DNA of 9,438 nucleotides from Pseudomonadales bacterium (lineage in GTDB: Bacteria; Pseudomonadota; Gammaproteobacteria; Pseudomonadales; DT-91). The notes under the pieces were generated by a model, which was given only the letters and a program-made list of their open reading frames with translations, was not told where the DNA came from and did no database searches. Positions 6,836 through 9,438 of the stretch are shown here, piece by piece. Within the stretch, counting starts at the first letter, position 1. Every line of letters starts with the position of its first letter. Both the position numbers and the translations under genes were made by a program. The stretch covers positions 1 through 9,438 of the forward strand of contig JABSRR010000090.1 in NCBI GenBank assembly GCA_013215025.1, given 5' to 3'.

Positions 6836-7651
6836 TTAAACAAACTTGCCCATATCTTCAAGCAAAATCTGTTGATAGCTGATCAAAGGTTGATTATAGA
6901 AGAAGCGAGTGTCGAATGGCTGCTGACTAGCCTGCTTAACGCTGAGGGCGATGCGCAGTTGATGGCTGGGGTAGAGCAGCTGGCTTTGCCATGCGGCTGG
7001 CTGATCCTGGCGTGCGGCATCGAAAGCAATCGAGATGGCCTGCTTGCACTGGCCCAGGTGATAACTGCCGCCTTCATCATCAATGCTAAAGCTGAAATGG
7101 TCGAGCGGGATAGCCAAGCCTTGACCACAGGCCTTGATGTAGGATTCTTTGAGGGTCCAATAATCAAAAAACCGCGAGCGCTGATGCTCCGGGGCAAGGC
7201 TAAATAGCTCTGCGGTTTCCGATGTAGAAAAATAGCGTTGAGCAATCGCTAGAATTTCGTTATCGCGCGTCAGTTGCTCGCAATCCACCCCTAGCTGCGG
7301 CAGTTTGCTAACTGCACAAACAATTAAGCCCTCGGTATGCGATAGATTAAACCACAGGCCACTATGCTTGGGCTGGCTCAGTTTAGGTTTGCCTTTCGCT
7401 TCGCTAACAAACGCCAGCTGATGCGGTTCATCGGGCAAATAATGGCTTAGCGTGTCACGCACTAAAGCACGGGTAATTAAGGCATCGTGACGATGTTTAG
7501 CAAAGCGCAGTCGAGCAACTTTGCTGATCTCATCGTCTGATAGGCAGTGCTGATACTGTGTCTGTAATGCCGATGAGGCAAAGCACGGGTCTTGTGGGTT
7601 GCATAGCCATAAATCAATCTGGTTGTCAGCTAGTGTCAGTGAGTGTGGCAT
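6836..7651 (-). CDS. pfaE: 4'-phosphopantetheinyl transferase of the PUFA synthase (Sfp type)
   Basis: The 271-residue product transfers phosphopantetheine from CoA to a serine of carrier proteins. In this setting the targets are the tandem acyl-carrier domains of PfaA. The Sfp-type motifs are present in order: GKPK (87-90), LWFNLSHTEGL (99-109), the metal-binding LGVDCEQ with D123 and E125, and WTLKESYIKACGQGL with E169 and K173. The length and full two-lobed layout fit the Sfp/PfaE class rather than the short AcpS class. It is divergent from pfaR, as in Shewanella-type loci, which supports the symbol. The ATG at 7651 has no clear Shine-Dalgarno, and no other ATG follows until the last few residues. 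A minus-strand TATAAT at 7748-7753 is a likely -10 box about 100 bases upstream. The diguanylate cyclase gene follows after 35 bases. Confidence 0.93.
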   Translation of the reverse strand: MPHSLTLADNQIDLWLCNPQDPCFASSALQTQYQHCLSDDEISKVARLRFAKHRHDALITRALVRDTLSHYLPDEPHQLAFVSEAKGKPKLSQPKHSGLWFNLSHTEGLIVCAVSKLPQLGVDCEQLTRDNEILAIAQRYFSTSETAELFSLAPEHQRSRFFDYWTLKESYIKACGQGLAIPLDHFSFSIDDEGGSYHLGQCKQAISIAFDAARQDQPAAWQSQLLYPSHQLRIALSVKQASQQPFDTRFFYNQPLISYQQILLEDMGKFV

Positions 7652-7719
7652 GGATGATTCGATCAGTTTTTAGCCATGAGTATCGTTAGGTTGTAAAACA
7701 GTAATGTTTATATTCTTTT

Positions 7720-7742
7720 ATTGAAAGTCTATTTATTTCAAT
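7720..7742. promoter_or_regulatory. 7-bp dyad, possible operator upstream of pfaE
   Basis: ATTGAAA (7720-7726) and TTTCAAT (7736-7742) form a perfect 7-bp inverted repeat around a 9-base spacer. It lies just downstream of the likely pfaE -10 box (minus strand, 7748-7753), where a bound protein would block transcription. The arms are A/T-rich, so chance is not excluded. Confidence 0.4.
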
Positions 7743-7747
7743 GACTT

Positions 7748-7753
7748 ATTATA
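7748..7753 (-). promoter_or_regulatory. Likely -10 box of the pfaE promoter
   Basis: The minus strand reads TATAAT, a perfect -10 hexamer, about 97 bases before the pfaE start at 7651. The hexamer 17 bases upstream (TTATTA on the minus strand) matches the -35 consensus poorly, so an activator may be needed. Confidence 0.45.
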
Positions 7754-7760
7754 TTTTCGC

Positions 7761-7773
7761 TTAGAGCTTCTAA
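7761..7773. promoter_or_regulatory. 13-bp palindrome inside the putative pfaE promoter
   Basis: TTAGA (7761-7765) and TCTAA (7769-7773) are exact inverted copies around GCT. The site falls between the putative -35 and -10 of pfaE, a common operator position. The arms are short and the evidence is symmetry only. Confidence 0.3.
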
Positions 7774-7811
7774 TAAAAGTTTCGGGTGATTGTTTGTAAA
7801 CCGTATATAGC

Positions 7812-7845
7812 TATGCTAGTTTTACGTTGCTGTCTGTCTAGCATA
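7812..7845. promoter_or_regulatory. 8-bp inverted repeat framing a possible pfaR promoter
   Basis: TATGCTAG (7812-7819) and CTAGCATA (7838-7845) are perfect inverted copies 18 bases apart. Between and across them lies a weak plus-strand promoter candidate: TTTACG (7821-7826), 17 bases, TAACAG (7844-7849). The arms would thus flank the -35 and touch the -10. A dimeric regulator, perhaps PfaR itself, could bind here. Confidence 0.4.
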
Positions 7846-7934
7846 ACAGGGCAGGCGTTAAATTAATAAAAATAATCACAGCAACATAGGATTTTTTGCC
7901 GCTATCAGTTTTTAGCTGCAATAAAATCAATACT

Positions 7935-7945
7935 ACGACCGTCGT
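7935..7945. promoter_or_regulatory. 11-bp palindrome ACGACCGTCGT just before the pfaR ATG
   Basis: ACGAC and GTCGT are exact inverted copies around a single C, ending one base before the ATG at 7947. It occupies the place where a Shine-Dalgarno should be, and none is visible. It may be an autoregulatory site, or simply coding sequence if translation begins at the TTG at 7896. Confidence 0.3.
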
Positions 7946-7946
7946 T

Positions 7947-8699
7947 ATGCCGCAAAAGCAACATGCCAACGCTACCACAACGCCCGAAATGCGTGCGTTT
8001 ATACGAGAGTCTGATCTGCCGACCGCAGTGTTGGCGCGGCTGTTAAAAATTTCTGAAGCGACGGTGAAGAAATGGCGAACGCGAGATGACCTGCAAGATG
8101 CCTCGCACACGCCAAAAAACCTTCAAACTACCTTATCGCCAGCACAAGAGTATGTGGTGGTGGAGCTGCGCAAGCGCTTATTATTGTCTTTAGACGAGCT
8201 ATTGCTGGTGTCGCAGCAGTTTATTAATCCTGATGTGTCCCGCTCGGGTCTGCAGCGCTGTTTAAAGCGTCACGGCGTATCAAAATTAGCCCGTTTGAAA
8301 GATGGCGAGTCAAAAGATATTGATGCCTTGCCGGCGATGCAGCCGGTTACCGTTCCTATAGAGGATAAGGCCGCTAAAGCGGCATTACATGCCGAAGTGA
8401 ATCCAGACATCATGCGTGCCGTATTAGGAGAAGACGAGGTGGTGAATGTGCAGCTGCACAAGCTGCCGCACTTAGATGGTGATGATAAAAATAAAAAGCG
8501 TCGCCGACTGTTAATAGCCAATGAGCCCAACTCTAACTGGCTATACGTGGATTTATACGAGGGTGACGAGAAGCAGGCGGCAGAGCGTTATATGTCGCAT
8601 GTGCTAAACAATGCCCCATTTACTATAAGAAAAATATTGGCTGGAAATTATAACGAGTTTTTAAGCCGTTTTCGTTTGATTGAAGAATCAGATGACTAG
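7947..8699 (+). CDS. pfaR: PUFA-locus transcriptional regulator PfaR (transposase-derived)
   Basis: The 250-residue product is a DNA-binding protein. Position and orientation immediately before pfaA, opposite pfaE, match PfaR, known as a positive regulator of the pfa operon in marine bacteria. Residues 24-44 form a first helix-turn-helix (VLARLLKISEATVKKW). LRKRLLLSLDELL (74-86) and the second helix-turn-helix (INPDVSRSGLQRCLKRHGVS, 93-112) follow the N-terminal plan of IS481-type transposases. The C-terminal part (about 163-243) aligns by eye with their integrase core. The first catalytic Asp is Q169 (NVQLHKLP against the family's HIDVKxLP), and the second is G233 (LAGNYNEF against LTDNGKEF). 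The protein ends before the catalytic Glu, so catalysis is not expected. I chose the ATG at 7947. A TTG at 7896 with AGGA (7888-7891) four bases before it would add 17 residues and cannot be excluded. Confidence 0.85.
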   Translation: MPQKQHANATTTPEMRAFIRESDLPTAVLARLLKISEATVKKWRTRDDLQDASHTPKNLQTTLSPAQEYVVVELRKRLLLSLDELLLVSQQFINPDVSRSGLQRCLKRHGVSKLARLKDGESKDIDALPAMQPVTVPIEDKAAKAALHAEVNPDIMRAVLGEDEVVNVQLHKLPHLDGDDKNKKRRRLLIANEPNSNWLYVDLYEGDEKQAAERYMSHVLNNAPFTIRKILAGNYNEFLSRFRLIEESDD

Positions 8700-8703
8700 C
8701 CGA

Positions 8704-8729
8704 TGCTGCTGTGTCACAACACAGCTGCA
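8704..8729. promoter_or_regulatory. Strong inverted repeat in the pfaR-pfaA gap
   Basis: TGCTGCTGTGT (8704-8714) pairs with ACACAGCTGCA (8719-8729) across the loop CACA, with a single T-T mismatch. It begins five bases after the pfaR stop and ends 25 bases before the pfaA ribosome site. No T-run follows, so it is not a classical terminator. It could be an mRNA processing or stabilising hairpin that sets the pfaR:pfaA ratio, or a DNA operator. Confidence 0.6.
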
Positions 8730-8753
8730 AACTATTGCTCAACGACGTTGCAC

Positions 8754-8758
8754 GGAGA
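8754..8758 (+). promoter_or_regulatory. pfaA ribosome binding site
   Basis: GGAGA lies 6 bases before the ATG at 8765. It is one of the best Shine-Dalgarno sequences in the window, contrasting with the poor ones of pfaR and pfaE, and it fixes the pfaA start. Confidence 0.75.
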
Positions 8759-8764
8759 ATTTAC

Positions 8765-9438
8765 ATGTCGAAAGCCAACCGTAACAAGCCCAGTACGGCA
8801 GATGATGCAGCCTTGCAGTCTCGTCTGCAGCAGACCCCGATTGCAGTTGTGGGTATGGCCAGCGTATTTGCGGATAGCAAGTCGTTAGATGCCTACTGGG
8901 ATAATATTATTGACAAGGTTGATTCGATTATCGATGTGCCGGCATCGCGTTGGCATATCGATGACTATTACTCCGATGACAAGTCGGCCGCAGACAAAAC
9001 CTATTGCAAACGTGGCGCATTTATCCCCGAACTCGATTTTGACCCGATGGAATTTGGTTTGCCGCCAAATATTCTTGAAGTCACCGATATTGCTCAACTT
9101 ATTGCGTTAATTGTTGCCCGTGATGCGTTGAGTGATGCTGGTCTTGCTGGTGTTGACGATTTAGATCACGTTGGAATTACGCTTGGTGTTGGCAGTGGCT
9201 TAAAGCAAATCTCTGCGCTTAATGCGCGCTTGCAATACCCAGTGCTTGATAAAGTGCTGGACAGCTGCGGCGTCAATGATGCTGACCGTGCAGTGATTGT
9301 TGATAAGTTCAAGAAAGCTTATATCCCTTGGGAAGAAAACTCATTCCCAGGTATGTTAGGCAATGTTATTGCGGGCCGTGTCGCGAACCGTTTTAACTTA
9401 GGGGGCACTAACTGTACGGTTGATGCGGCCTGCGCCGG
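8765..9438 (+). CDS. pfaA: PUFA synthase subunit PfaA, N-terminal ketosynthase part (runs off the window)
   Basis: This is the 5' end of a very large multidomain enzyme of the anaerobic (polyketide-like) route to omega-3 long-chain fatty acids. PfaA normally carries ketosynthase, malonyl-CoA transacylase, tandem acyl-carrier and ketoreductase domains. Only about 225 residues are present. The ketosynthase starts near residue 24 (PIAVVGMASVFADSKSLDAY). Family hallmarks follow: YCKRGAFIPELDFDPMEFG (80-98), GITLGVGSG (137-145), ARLQYP (154-159) and WEENSFPGMLGNVIAGRVANRF (189-210). The active-site Cys is in VDAACAG, at C223, right at the window edge. The sequence is closer to PfaA than to general polyketide synthases. 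The gene follows pfaR on the same strand after 65 bases, separated by a hairpin. pfaB, pfaC and pfaD are expected beyond the edge but not seen. Confidence 0.96.
   Translation, partial: MSKANRNKPSTADDAALQSRLQQTPIAVVGMASVFADSKSLDAYWDNIIDKVDSIIDVPASRWHIDDYYSDDKSAADKTYCKRGAFIPELDFDPMEFGLPPNILEVTDIAQLIALIVARDALSDAGLAGVDDLDHVGITLGVGSGLKQISALNARLQYPVLDKVLDSCGVNDADRAVIVDKFKKAYIPWEENSFPGMLGNVIAGRVANRFNLGGTNCTVDAACA

Noticed and set aside
7947..8699. A live insertion sequence
   Set aside because: The transposase-like gene lacks the catalytic acids and the C-terminal end. No terminal inverted repeats or target duplications were seen around it, and it sits at the conserved pfaR position.
8703..9110. Open frames overlapping the start of pfaA in other frames
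   Set aside because: They lie over strongly conserved ketosynthase coding sequence and have no domain signal of their own.

Overview
The window looks like chromosomal DNA of a marine gammaproteobacterium with moderate G+C. The strongest evidence is its right end. There a Sfp-type phosphopantetheinyl transferase (pfaE) is divergent from a regulator (pfaR), which is followed by the 5' end of pfaA, the first gene of the Pfa/PUFA synthase that makes EPA- or DHA-type fatty acids. This pfaE < > pfaR > pfaA order is the one known from Shewanella-type loci. The housekeeping genes (arfB, yghU, a YbgC-type thioesterase) also fit gammaproteobacteria, but the genus cannot be fixed from this sequence.

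Layout, left to right. 1-107 holds no gene. 108-2949 is a tightly coupled minus-strand pair: a rhomboid protease with a long helical tail, then a B-box zinc-finger membrane protein whose tail is also helical. 2950-3388 is a 439-base divergent spacer with a 15-bp duplication and a 12-bp tandem repeat array. 3389-3802 is arfB (ribosome rescue, plus strand). 3819-4646 is yghU (GST-like disulfide-bond oxidoreductase, minus). 4764-5036 is a small DUF2805/TIGR03643-type protein (minus). 5187-5591 is a YbgC-type acyl-CoA thioesterase (plus). 5607-6800 is a six-helix membrane diguanylate cyclase (minus), lying 35 bases downstream of pfaE (6836-7651, minus) and probably cotranscribed with it. 7652-7946 is the pfaE/pfaR control region, with several dyad symmetries. 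7947-8699 is pfaR. A strong hairpin-capable inverted repeat (8704-8729) separates it from pfaA (8765 to the window end). The window stops just after the active-site Cys of the first ketosynthase.

How the genes work together. PfaE attaches phosphopantetheine to the tandem acyl-carrier domains of PfaA (outside this window), and PfaR is the local transcriptional regulator. PfaR looks like a domesticated IS481-type transposase: the paired HTH region is kept, while the RNase H-like domain has lost its catalytic acids and is cut short. The diguanylate cyclase beside pfaE raises the possibility of a c-di-GMP/membrane-lipid link, but only by position. The rhomboid/B-box pair is the best candidate for a little-described membrane module.
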